A stretch of DNA of 46,146 nt, from the NCBI GenBank assembly GCA_016788465.1, contig JAEURV010000154.1:1-46146 (forward strand), written 5' to 3'. This stretch comes from Nitrospira sp. GTDB taxonomy: Bacteria; Nitrospirota; Nitrospiria; Nitrospirales; Nitrospiraceae. The translations under genes were made by a program, and so were the position numbers. This document shows positions 34,975-42,427 of the stretch, one piece after another (position 1 is the stretch's first letter; each line of letters starts with the position of its first letter). Under the pieces are notes generated by a model that worked only from the letters and a program-made list of their open reading frames with translations, made no database searches and had not been told where the DNA came from.

Positions 34975-35656
34975 GGAGCACCTCTGTCTTCAGCGTAATG
35001 CTCGGGGCCATCACGTATCCGTTGGGAAATGGCGGTCCTTCATATCCAAGCCAGTCCCATGCGATCCGGCTACTATAAAATTGGACCAGAACATCCTCGC
35101 GAAGCATTTTCCAAAAATCCAGGACCGACGCAACATCCATCATGCTGGCATAATACCAATACGAGAGCTTCCGTCGAACACGTTCGGCCAGAGTACGAGC
35201 ATCAAAACCGATCCTGCCGTCAGCTTGATCTATAAAAGTTACCAGTGCGTGTTGCAGCTCCGGAGACAACGCTTCAAGATCTTTCTCGAATCGACCCCGC
35301 GCTAATCCGTCGATCGCTTGCAATCCCCGCTTATATGATGATTGCTTGTCTTTGTCGGTCCCGAGAGACCGGATAATCGTCGCTACTACCCCCGCCTCAA
35401 CGGCGCCGGGTCCCAAGCTATCGGACGGAAGGATAATGGCCGCCAAACATTCCAACGTCAGCATCTCTTTCGAAGAGAGAGGCTGGGATGAATCCATCAT
35501 TCTTTCAACGATCTGCGGCCTTGCGTCTCTCTCCCGCTTTTGCTCCATCGCGCTATAACCAACTACCCGCTTCCATCCCGTCCATAACAACTGGATAAGC
35601 GTCCCACCGACGAGGATATCCATCCCTACCTTTAACAATAATCGTCTGGTCAACAC
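34967..35656 (-). CDS. Gluconate 2-dehydrogenase subunit 3-like protein, Tat-type signal
   Basis: 229 aa. The N-terminus MLTRRLLLKVG resembles a twin-arginine signal (TRRxLLK), followed by a hydrophobic stretch (MDILVGGTLIQLLW), so export of the folded protein to the periplasm is likely. The rest matches the small subunit 3 of membrane gluconate/sugar dehydrogenases. Supporting features are LTLECLAAIILPSD near residue 70, helical middle parts and the terminal WDWLGYEGPPFPNGY. In known enzymes this subunit accompanies a GMC flavoprotein without its own signal and carries it through Tat. The frame opens with GTG at 35656 and overlaps the GMC gene by 8 bp. No cytochrome c subunit is encoded nearby, so the electron acceptor is unknown. 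Confidence 0.8.
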   Translation of the reverse strand: MLTRRLLLKVGMDILVGGTLIQLLWTGWKRVVGYSAMEQKRERDARPQIVERMMDSSQPLSSKEMLTLECLAAIILPSDSLGPGAVEAGVVATIIRSLGTDKDKQSSYKRGLQAIDGLARGRFEKDLEALSPELQHALVTFIDQADGRIGFDARTLAERVRRKLSYWYYASMMDVASVLDFWKMLREDVLVQFYSSRIAWDWLGYEGPPFPNGYVMAPSITLKTEVLRG

Positions 35657-36544
35657 TCTCTGCCGCTCACCAAAGAAAGTCGTTTTCGGCTGACCCTCTG
35701 CCCTGTTACAGAAATGACCCCCACCACGTCATTAAATGCTATCATGAAGCTCCCGATCCGACTTCTGTTACTGTTTGGGCTGATGAAGCAACCATCTAAC
35801 CGCTCCCGTCCCGTCATCGTACTAAGTCACCAACTCATTGGAGAGATGCTTCAGGCCGGTCACGCTGGACAATTCCATCTCATCATTCCCTTACACTCTC
35901 TATCCATTCCGACGGCACCGTGCCTTCCCGCAACATCATTTTTAGACACACAAGGAAATCTGTACTGTACCGAGTCTTGCCCGAGATATTGGAAAAACGG
36001 GAGTGCCTCTGTGCCCCGCCGAGCAAAATGATTCCTCTGACGGGAACAATGAACCAGACTGGCAGGATCTAGCACTGTGGCTTCTGCAGGACGCGGAAGA
36101 GGGCGATGATCTTCCTACGAATACTGAGCTACTTGCCCACTGCGATTCTGCCGGCTCCATTGATAGTAATTATAGCCTCTCAAATTATTCCGTACCGGCA
36201 TCCTTACTAGAGACCGGCTGAAAGGCTATCGCGTTGTCCGATTGAATATTGCGGATTGGGATCCACCAGTTGATCTGGCACTGCAGGTTGGAATACGAGG
36301 TATCCCGATGGGGATGCCAGGCATATGCAAAGCCGGTCGCCTGACAGTTGTTGCTGATCGAGCTGCGCCTTCTTGACACATCAACATACGTCTTGCCGGA
36401 TCGCACTCACTTAATTAAGGATCGCCTTATGATGCTGTCCCGACTCGGGATGATGAATAGACAAGGGTTTCCAGTTCGATTTCAGCTTGAGTTCTGTCTC
36501 CTCGGACAATCTAGTCCTCGATCCATCCGCCGCGATAACCGCGC
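35657..36544. other. 888-bp gap without a convincing gene; possible gene remnants on the plus strand
   Basis: This is the longest non-coding stretch in an otherwise packed locus. The minus strand has only short unconvincing frames. On the plus strand, three short open frames follow one another in different phases: 35714-36031, 36003-36221 and 36176-36376. The last contains VVRLNIADWDPPVDLALQ followed by VGIRGIP, which weakly resembles the part of thioredoxin-like folds around the cis-Pro (YGIRGIPT). No CxxC is present. This could be a decayed gene or chance; I cannot tell. A small perfect palindrome TCCCGACTCGGGA lies near 36440. I see no clear terminator (GC stem plus T run) after the Wzt stop. 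Confidence 0.4.
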
Positions 36545-37867
36545 TCATAAAGATGCCTCTCTAGGCAATACGGCAGTTGCGCCAACTCCTGAAGGGATAA
36601 ATCTAGTGGTCCATTTCAGCATCGGACGGACCACCCCTTCTAATGGTCCACTCCAATCCCCCCGCGACGAGTCGCCATCCGGAGTATCCACGATTTGAAA
36701 CGACACCACATTCGATTCGACAAATTGCACTACAGTCCCATGTAATAGACACAAAGCTACATCAACAAAGACCCGCCCCTCCGCGAATAGATTTTCCGGA
36801 AGCCACGCCGTCGTAAGGTACCGGCCTGCGGGGCGAGGCTTCCTCCGCCACTGAGGATCGTTGTCAGGGATGCAGAACAGACATACATTCTCTTCGTTCA
36901 TAAAACGAAAAAATGGCTGAAGCACTTCGCCCCCTCGTTTGACTTCGTATTCCATCTCGGCCCGAAATGTTTTCCGAATATCGAAAGAGTCGGCGACCTC
37001 CCCATCTTCTGTCCGTACGCGGGCGGCCAACAGACGCACAACTTCCCCTTGTGGTGCAGTTTTGCTATCCGGCCACTCGCGCTCGGCAGTGGATCCTGAA
37101 TCGGAACTCATGTAGGACCCGATGACCTTTGAAGAAGGACCGTCCTGCAGCAGGCGGCCCTGATCGAGCAGCAGCACCCGCTGGCATAACCTTGCTACCG
37201 CGGGCATGCTGTGCGACACGAAGATAATTGTTCTCCCATGATGCCCGACATCTTCCATTTTACTCAGGCACTTCTTTTGGAATCGGCTGTCGCCGACGGC
37301 GAGCACTTCATCCATAATCAAAATCTCAGGCTCAAGATGAGCGGCAACGGCGAATGCAAGCCGCACAAACATGCCACTCGAGTAGTGCTTCACCTGTGTG
37401 TCGATAAATTTTTCGATTTCGGCGAAAGCCACAATCTCGTCGAACTTTTGGGCAATCTCAGCGTTCTTCATTCCGAGTAATGCCCCGCTCAAGAATACGT
37501 TGTCGCGGCCACTAAGCTCCGGATGAAATCCGGTTCCCACTTCCAAGAGACTGCCCACTCGTCCATGCAATGCCGCACGCCCCTCGGTTGGAAACGTAAT
37601 TCTCGACAGAATCTTAAGCAGTGTGCTCTTGCCTGCTCCATTGCGCCCGATCAATCCAACTACTTCGCCGGCTTTCACTTCAAAAGAGACGTCTTTCAAT
37701 GCCCAGAATGTGTTCGCTTCTCGCTTCGAAACACTCAGCCATTCGAAAGCCAAAAAGTTCTTGATTCCCTCCTGAAACAGATCCCCCACCGACAGAGAAC
37801 TAGACTTCCGACCTCCCAGCCGATACTGTTTCGACAAGCGGTCGACTCTAATCGTTAATTTTCCCAC
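36545..37867 (-). CDS. ABC polysaccharide exporter ATPase with C-terminal Wzt domain
   Basis: 440 aa. The nucleotide-binding domain shows Walker A GRNGAGKST at about residue 73, signature YSSGMFVRLAFA, Walker B ILIMDEVLAVGD and a switch His in FVSHS. The extra ~180 C-terminal residues (after about 250) form the Wzt_C beta-sandwich, which in O9a/O8-type systems recognises the finished non-reducing end of the glycan. This suggests that chains carry a terminal modification read by the exporter. The start is GTG at 37867 behind AAGG. No gene follows for 888 bp after the stop, so this may end a transcription segment. Confidence 0.92.
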   Translation of the reverse strand: MGKLTIRVDRLSKQYRLGGRKSSSLSVGDLFQEGIKNFLAFEWLSVSKREANTFWALKDVSFEVKAGEVVGLIGRNGAGKSTLLKILSRITFPTEGRAALHGRVGSLLEVGTGFHPELSGRDNVFLSGALLGMKNAEIAQKFDEIVAFAEIEKFIDTQVKHYSSGMFVRLAFAVAAHLEPEILIMDEVLAVGDSRFQKKCLSKMEDVGHHGRTIIFVSHSMPAVARLCQRVLLLDQGRLLQDGPSSKVIGSYMSSDSGSTAEREWPDSKTAPQGEVVRLLAARVRTEDGEVADSFDIRKTFRAEMEYEVKRGGEVLQPFFRFMNEENVCLFCIPDNDPQWRRKPRPAGRYLTTAWLPENLFAEGRVFVDVALCLLHGTVVQFVESNVVSFQIVDTPDGDSSRGDWSGPLEGVVRPMLKWTTRFIPSGVGATAVLPREASL

Positions 37868-37888
37868 GGCCTTGCTCGCTTCATTGGT

Positions 37889-38791
37889 TCAAACCACGTC
37901 GCTAAACGTCCGCTCCATACGCTTGAAGAAGACCGCGCCTCCGAAAAGGACTACCGAGACGATCATGAAGGTCATGAGAAACAACCCCATGTTCGGCATC
38001 GGAGTACCCAGCAAGGCCCATCGGAAACCTTCGATCACACCGACCATCGGATTACAGGCATACACCCATTGCCATTGTTCCGGCACAATACTCACCGGAT
38101 AGACGACCGGACTGGCATACATCCATAGTTGGGATAGCAATGGAATCGTACCCGCCACATCGCGGTAGCGCGCATTGATGGCCGAAAGCCAGAGGCTGAC
38201 CGCAAGCGATGTCGCGATCGTCATCACTATAAAAACAGGAATCAGTATGATTCCCCATGTCAGACCGATCCCGTACCACAGCATCAGAGCCAAGAGGAGG
38301 ACAAATGCCACCAAGAAATCCATGACCCCTGCAATTGTGGCTGCAATGGGAATGATGAGGCGTGGGAAATAGACTTTCTTAATCAGGTTGGACTCTGAGA
38401 CAACACTGCTTCCGCTTCGCTCTAAACTCTTACTGAGCAATGTCCACGGAAGAAGTGCGGCAAATGCAAATAACGGATACGGGACCCCTTCCGATGGCAA
38501 TTTTGCCCAGTAGCTAAAAACCACGGTGAAAATCGCCATGGCCGCCAGCGGCTGAATAATGGCCCATCCCGTTCCCAAGACTGCCTGCGCATAGCGGGCT
38601 TTGATGTCCCTCCAAGCAAAAAAGTAGAGCAACTCCCTGCGTTCCCATAGCTCCCGCAACTCTAAATTGAACCACCGCTCTTTCGGTTCAATGAGAACTG
38701 TGGCAACCGAAGAGACCTCGGCATCGTCAAGATCGCCTGAAACTCCATGCGCGCTTATTCCATGCATGTATTCATATTCCATCTGGAACAA
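37889..38791 (-). CDS. ABC-2 type polysaccharide export permease (Wzm)
   Basis: About 300 aa, full length for Wzm/TagG-type permeases, which pair with Wzt to move undecaprenyl-linked glycan across the inner membrane. A cytoplasmic N-terminus with WNLELRELWERRELLYF-like amphipathic sequence precedes about six membrane helices (for example GTGWAIIQPLAAMAIFTVVF and FLVAFVLLLALMLWYGIG). The motif WMYASPVVYP and a C-terminal NPMVGVIEGFR segment are typical of this permease family. The frame opens with TTG at 38791 behind AGGTGG; ATG codons at 38782 and 38767 are alternatives. The Wzt gene follows after 21 bp. No Wzx flippase is visible in the window, so this transporter is the likely export route. 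Confidence 0.92.
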   Translation of the reverse strand: MFQMEYEYMHGISAHGVSGDLDDAEVSSVATVLIEPKERWFNLELRELWERRELLYFFAWRDIKARYAQAVLGTGWAIIQPLAAMAIFTVVFSYWAKLPSEGVPYPLFAFAALLPWTLLSKSLERSGSSVVSESNLIKKVYFPRLIIPIAATIAGVMDFLVAFVLLLALMLWYGIGLTWGIILIPVFIVMTIATSLAVSLWLSAINARYRDVAGTIPLLSQLWMYASPVVYPVSIVPEQWQWVYACNPMVGVIEGFRWALLGTPMPNMGLFLMTFMIVSVVLFGGAVFFKRMERTFSDVV

Positions 38792-38829
38792 AACATTCGC
38801 ACCACCTGCTTACCCACTAGACCCACGCT

Positions 38830-38982
38830 CTAGAAAAGCGTGTAGATAAACGGAGCGACTGCGGATCCTTGCGTCAAAACAATCAGACTTCCGAGTAATA
38901 CCAGGACAAGGACGATCGGCAACAGCCAAAACTTCTTACGTTCCTTCATGAAAGCCCATAGCTCCATCACAAACTCGCCCAT
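38830..38982 (-). CDS. DUF5989-like 50-aa membrane microprotein
   Basis: A 50-aa gene directly after the SxtJ-like gene, with a near-perfect ribosome binding site (AAGGAGGTG, 4 nt before the ATG). The product starts MGEFVMELWAFMKERKKFW, an amphipathic basic segment. One membrane helix follows (LLPIVLVLVLLGSLIVL), then a short tail ending PFIYTLF. Size, single helix and position after carbamoyltransferase/SxtJ match the DUF5989 family of unknown function. The last five residues IYTLF are identical to the end of the 184-aa protein of module B, whose last ~45 residues align with this microprotein. A structural partner role in a membrane carbamoylation complex is my inference. Confidence 0.85.
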   Translation of the reverse strand: MGEFVMELWAFMKERKKFWLLPIVLVLVLLGSLIVLTQGSAVAPFIYTLF

Positions 38983-38986
38983 GACG

Positions 38987-38995
38987 CACCTCCTT
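38987..38995 (-). promoter_or_regulatory. Strong ribosome binding site of the 50-aa gene
   Basis: The minus strand reads AAGGAGGTG followed by CGTC and ATG. This nearly full-length anti-16S match is among the strongest in the window. It supports the short downstream frame as a real, well-translated gene. Confidence 0.8.
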
Positions 38996-39009
38996 GATCC
39001 CGAATCGAA

Positions 39010-39405
39010 TTAGAATTGATATTTCATATGGGTGCGGGGACGCGGTGCCTTCACCACCCGATATGTGGGACTTTCCTTCGCGAATGCCGTCTCCATCGTA
39101 TGCTTACCCATAAGCCGGAAAATCACTCCGATCGGCGTCACCAGCCCATAGAACACAACACCGAGAAGAATTCTCGTATTGATCCATCCCAGCACATGTC
39201 CGATCCACATCCACCCGGCATGAATGGGTCGTAACACCAGCGGGAGTACGGAACCAAGAAGAACGAGAATCCCACCCGGCCCAACCGCCCACCAACGCAG
39301 GGCCTCGCCGCGAAACAGAAGCGGCCACAACCCGATCACAATAAACACGCCGCCGACGATCAGCCCAAACTGACGTAACTCCTTCGGTGTTGCTGATTTA
39401 TTCAT
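39010..39405 (-). CDS. SxtJ-family small membrane protein
   Basis: 131 aa with three to four hydrophobic helices (FGLIVGGVFIVIGLWPLLF, GGILVLLGSVLPLVL, ILLGVVFYGLVTPIGVIF) and a polar C-terminus. Arrangement, length and position directly after a carbamoyltransferase match the SxtJ family, named from saxitoxin clusters and without a known biochemical role. The ATG at 39405 has a good ribosome site (GGGAGAAG) and begins 16 bp after the carbamoyltransferase stop. An upstream in-frame start at 39465 would overlap that gene and is unlikely. It probably anchors or positions the carbamoyltransferase at the membrane (inference). Its equivalent in module B forms the N-terminal part of the protein at 30932-31486. 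Confidence 0.8.
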   Translation of the reverse strand: MNKSATPKELRQFGLIVGGVFIVIGLWPLLFRGEALRWWAVGPGGILVLLGSVLPLVLRPIHAGWMWIGHVLGWINTRILLGVVFYGLVTPIGVIFRLMGKHTMETAFAKESPTYRVVKAPRPRTHMKYQF

Positions 39406-39421
39406 GGCTTCTCCCGTTCCG

Positions 39422-41266
39422 CTAATCCAGTTCAAACTCTTTCTTCCAATCGGAATCGCCTTCAAGAGGCTTCTGGTCCTCTTTCATAAGCACACAATTT
39501 TCGAGTACCAGGACTTCCATCTCTGTTCTCATGAAGCAGCGATACGCATCTTCCGGCGTACAGACAATCGGCTCACCCCGCACATTGAAAGACGTGTTCA
39601 CCAACACGGCATATCCCGTCTTCTCCTCAAATGCCTTCAGCAATCGATGATAGCGAGGATTCGTATCCTCATGAACTGTTTGCACTCTTGCCGAGTAATC
39701 TAGGTGTGTGACAGCTGGGATATCGGAACGGGGAACGTTAAGAAGGTCGATTCCCCACAGACCCTTCTGACCAGGATTGAACGGCAGTCTCCGCTTTTCC
39801 AGCACCGGTGCGACCAACAACATGTATGGGCTGTCGCAATGCATCTGAAAATAATCTGAAACCCGCTCCCTGAGCACCGACGGCGCAAACGGTCTGAAGG
39901 ATTCTCTGTACTTGATCTTCAAATTCATCACGGACTGCATTTTGGTACTTCGAGCGTCGCCTAGAATGCTCCGCCCTCCGAGTGATCTGGGACCGAACTC
40001 CATACGGCCTTGGAGCCAGCCCACGACTTTGCCTGCGGCAAGTTCCTCCGCCACCCGATTGAACAGATCCTGCTCATCCAGTCTCACATACGCAGCGCCG
40101 AGCTGTTTCAGCCTCGACTCGATCTCCTCATTACTGAAGGCCGGCCCCAGATAACTGCCCCGCATTTGATCTTTGACATTATCGGCAATTCTTGGCTTGT
40201 TCTCGTACAGATGCCACGCATTCAACGCCGCTCCCAAGGCGCCTCCGGCGTCACCAGCTGCCGGCTGAATCCACAACCCCTTGAACGGCCCCTCACGCAG
40301 AACTCTTCCGTTGCCCACACAGTTCAATGCCACGCCTCCCGCCATACAGAGATAGTCGACACCCGTCTCACGATGCATGGTTCTAGAGAGTCGCAACATC
40401 ACCTCTTCGGTGACTTCCTGAATTGAGCGGGCCAAGTCCATCTCACGTTGGGACAACTTTGATTCCGGTTGGCGCGGGGGACCGCCGAATGCTTCATCAA
40501 ACTTTCGACTGGTCATTGTGAGCCCAGTGCAGTAATTGAAATACTCCATGTTCATTCGGAACGTCCCATCTGGTTTCAGATCAAGCAGGTGCTCATAGAT
40601 AGCCTTCACATACTTGGGTTCACCATACGGAGCGAGTCCCATCACCTTATACTCACCTGAGTTGACCTTGAATCCGGTATAGTAGGTGAACGCCGAGTAC
40701 AAGAGTCCCAGCGAGTGGGGAAAGGGAATCTCCCACAAAGGCGTGAGCTTGTTCCCGTCACCAAGCCATGCCGAGGTTGTCGCCCATTCCCCCACTCCGT
40801 CCATGCAAAGCACGCCAGCTTTCTGATAGGGTGATGCGAAAAATGCGGAGGCGGCGTGAGACTCGTGGTGTTCGCCGAACAAGAACTCAGGCAACTGCGC
40901 CTTATCCACACCTTCGGCGCACGCCAAGACCTCATTCTGAAGCAACTTTCTCAGAAGCAGCTTCTCTTTAAGCCACACCGGCATGGCGGCAAGAAAGGAC
41001 TGAATGCCTCTTGGTGAGAATCCTACGTATGTTTCCAAGAGGCGCTCGAACTTAATAAGAGGTTTGTCATAGAATGCGATGTATCTCACATCCGTGATTC
41101 CGATGCCCGCTTGGGCAAGGCAAAATTGCACCGCACGATGCGGAAATCCTGAGTCATGCTTCTTGCGTGTGAATCGTTCCTCCTGCGCAGCTGCGATGAT
41201 CTCTCCCTCATGAACCAGACATGCAGCACTGTCGTGATAGAACGCCGAAATGCCTAGAATATACAT
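39422..41266 (-). CDS. Carbamoyltransferase A (NodU/TobZ/SxtI family)
   Basis: 614 aa, full length for the family. Such enzymes make carbamoyl-adenylate from carbamoyl phosphate and ATP in a YrdC-like domain and pass the carbamoyl group to a hydroxyl in a Kae1-like domain. Visible family motifs are ISAFYHDSAA and EERFTRKKHD at the N-terminus, the iron-binding HHESHAASAFF at about residue 125, GGVALNCVGNGR in the middle, and GRMEFGPRSLGGRSIL, RESFRPFAPS and NTSFNVRGEPIV in the C-terminal half. The start at 41266 (MYILGIS) fits homologues; an ATG 42 bp upstream is less likely. It is followed closely by SxtJ-like and DUF5989-like genes (module A). It is strongly similar to the second copy at 31495-33348. 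The acceptor is probably a sugar of the exported glycan. Confidence 0.93.
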   Translation of the reverse strand: MYILGISAFYHDSAACLVHEGEIIAAAQEERFTRKKHDSGFPHRAVQFCLAQAGIGITDVRYIAFYDKPLIKFERLLETYVGFSPRGIQSFLAAMPVWLKEKLLLRKLLQNEVLACAEGVDKAQLPEFLFGEHHESHAASAFFASPYQKAGVLCMDGVGEWATTSAWLGDGNKLTPLWEIPFPHSLGLLYSAFTYYTGFKVNSGEYKVMGLAPYGEPKYVKAIYEHLLDLKPDGTFRMNMEYFNYCTGLTMTSRKFDEAFGGPPRQPESKLSQREMDLARSIQEVTEEVMLRLSRTMHRETGVDYLCMAGGVALNCVGNGRVLREGPFKGLWIQPAAGDAGGALGAALNAWHLYENKPRIADNVKDQMRGSYLGPAFSNEEIESRLKQLGAAYVRLDEQDLFNRVAEELAAGKVVGWLQGRMEFGPRSLGGRSILGDARSTKMQSVMNLKIKYRESFRPFAPSVLRERVSDYFQMHCDSPYMLLVAPVLEKRRLPFNPGQKGLWGIDLLNVPRSDIPAVTHLDYSARVQTVHEDTNPRYHRLLKAFEEKTGYAVLVNTSFNVRGEPIVCTPEDAYRCFMRTEMEVLVLENCVLMKEDQKPLEGDSDWKKEFELD

Positions 41267-41527
41267 TGCCTTCTTTGCTCCCAATCCAGCTAATAGGGTT
41301 GCCGTCAACGCAATCGTTCAGCTTTGCGATCTCGACTGCGGCCTCACGGACAAACGACTCTTACCCATTGACCGTAGGTATGTACGGGCTCAACTCGCAC
41401 TACCGCCCATCCGATGTCAAACACCGGGTCTGTTAATCGGACGAGGTTCAACCAGCCTTCACGCGCTCTGCGGATCCTTGAAAACTCCGCATCTGCAGCT
41501 CAACACTTCGCCATCGGCGACAGCGGC
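41267..41527. other. Intergenic gap (261 bp) between deacetylase and carbamoyltransferase A
   Basis: No reading frame here looks like a gene. Because this is one of only four gaps above 200 bp, it is a candidate site for a promoter serving the carbamoyltransferase and ABC exporter genes downstream. A TTGACA hexamer occurs on the minus strand near 41415, but I see no convincing -10 box at the right spacing, so no promoter is called. A purine-rich stretch directly before 41266 contains GGGAG and GAAGG, which can serve the downstream start. Confidence 0.5.
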
Positions 41528-42427
41528 TCATCTGGGCACTGCACATACACCCACACCTGGCTGTACCCGAGATTGAACCATATCACGGATCGGCTGAACT
41601 ATGTCCACGACAGGAGCAAACGCAAAATCGCGCAGCAGAGATTCTAACCGTCGCTCGGTCCTCTTGAGATTGAGATAGTGGCGAAGTTTTGAGAGCACAG
41701 GCCCCTCCATTCGAGGTTGATCCGGATCAATCTCCCAAGGATGCAGATACATGACGAACTGGGCACCGGTTTTCTCAAACTGTCTTACAATCATTCTGGA
41801 AGCCGAATAGGGCAGGAGGCGAAAGTATCCTCCCCCAGGAGCAGGTAACTGGAGCCCCCATAAGTTCGCCGTAGGCAGAGCAAGTTCAAAAATAGGACCG
41901 GCTGTCGTTGCGACTTCTCGTACACATCCCTGCATTCCACCGTTTTCTGAAGGTTGGAATCGAGTATGGATACTGGAGTCGTAGAGATAGCCTTCTTGAA
42001 CCAAAATCGGCAGCGCCCATGGGGTTCGATCAGTAATCGAGAAGCTGGGCGCCCGATAACCGCAGACCATCGATCCCGATAAATCTTCCAAAACACGCTT
42101 AGACCGTCTGACATCCTCCCGAAACTCGTGTTCGGTCTGACGGCTGACTAACTCATGTCCATAACCATGCGATGCAATTTCATGCCCCTGTTTCACCAAC
42201 GTCCTAATCAATCCTGGATGTCGCTCCGCTACCCAGCCCAGAATAAAAAATGTGGCCTTTGTGTCAGCATGCGCCAATAGCTCCGCCAGCCGAAGCGTAT
42301 TCTGTTCAACACGACTTTCCAGACGATCCCATTGTTGCCTTCTGGCATCCGACCAAAAAGCCGACACCTGAAAATGCTCCTCCACATCGAATGAGAGGAC
42401 ATGTCGCACACCGATCCTTTGCCCCAT
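41528..42427 (-). CDS. XrtA-type polysaccharide deacetylase (NodB + DUF3473)
   Basis: A 299-aa metal-dependent carbohydrate deacetylase. The NodB motifs are present: SFDVEEHF with the catalytic Asp at the N-terminus, SHGYGHE supplying the two metal-binding His, and YRAPSFS. The C-terminal part with FELALPTANLWG and LHPWEID matches the DUF3473 extension typical of deacetylases linked to exosortase-A EPS loci. Its ATG overlaps the stop of the sugar transferase by one base (TAATG), so translation is probably coupled. There is no signal peptide, so the protein probably acts on the cytoplasmic or membrane-bound glycan. Removal of N-acetyl groups from the growing repeat is the likely reaction; the substrate is not known. 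Confidence 0.9.
   Translation of the reverse strand: MGQRIGVRHVLSFDVEEHFQVSAFWSDARRQQWDRLESRVEQNTLRLAELLAHADTKATFFILGWVAERHPGLIRTLVKQGHEIASHGYGHELVSRQTEHEFREDVRRSKRVLEDLSGSMVCGYRAPSFSITDRTPWALPILVQEGYLYDSSIHTRFQPSENGGMQGCVREVATTAGPIFELALPTANLWGLQLPAPGGGYFRLLPYSASRMIVRQFEKTGAQFVMYLHPWEIDPDQPRMEGPVLSKLRHYLNLKRTERRLESLLRDFAFAPVVDIVQPIRDMVQSRVQPGVGVCAVPR

Noticed and set aside
36176-36376. Plus-strand open frame with a thioredoxin-like VGIRGIP segment
   Set aside because: No start codon with a ribosome site, no CxxC motif and only 66 codons; kept only as a speculative remnant, not called as a gene.
36438-36450. Perfect palindrome TCCCGACTCGGGA after the Wzt gene
   Set aside because: Stem of six with no T-run, so it is not a convincing terminator; could be chance.
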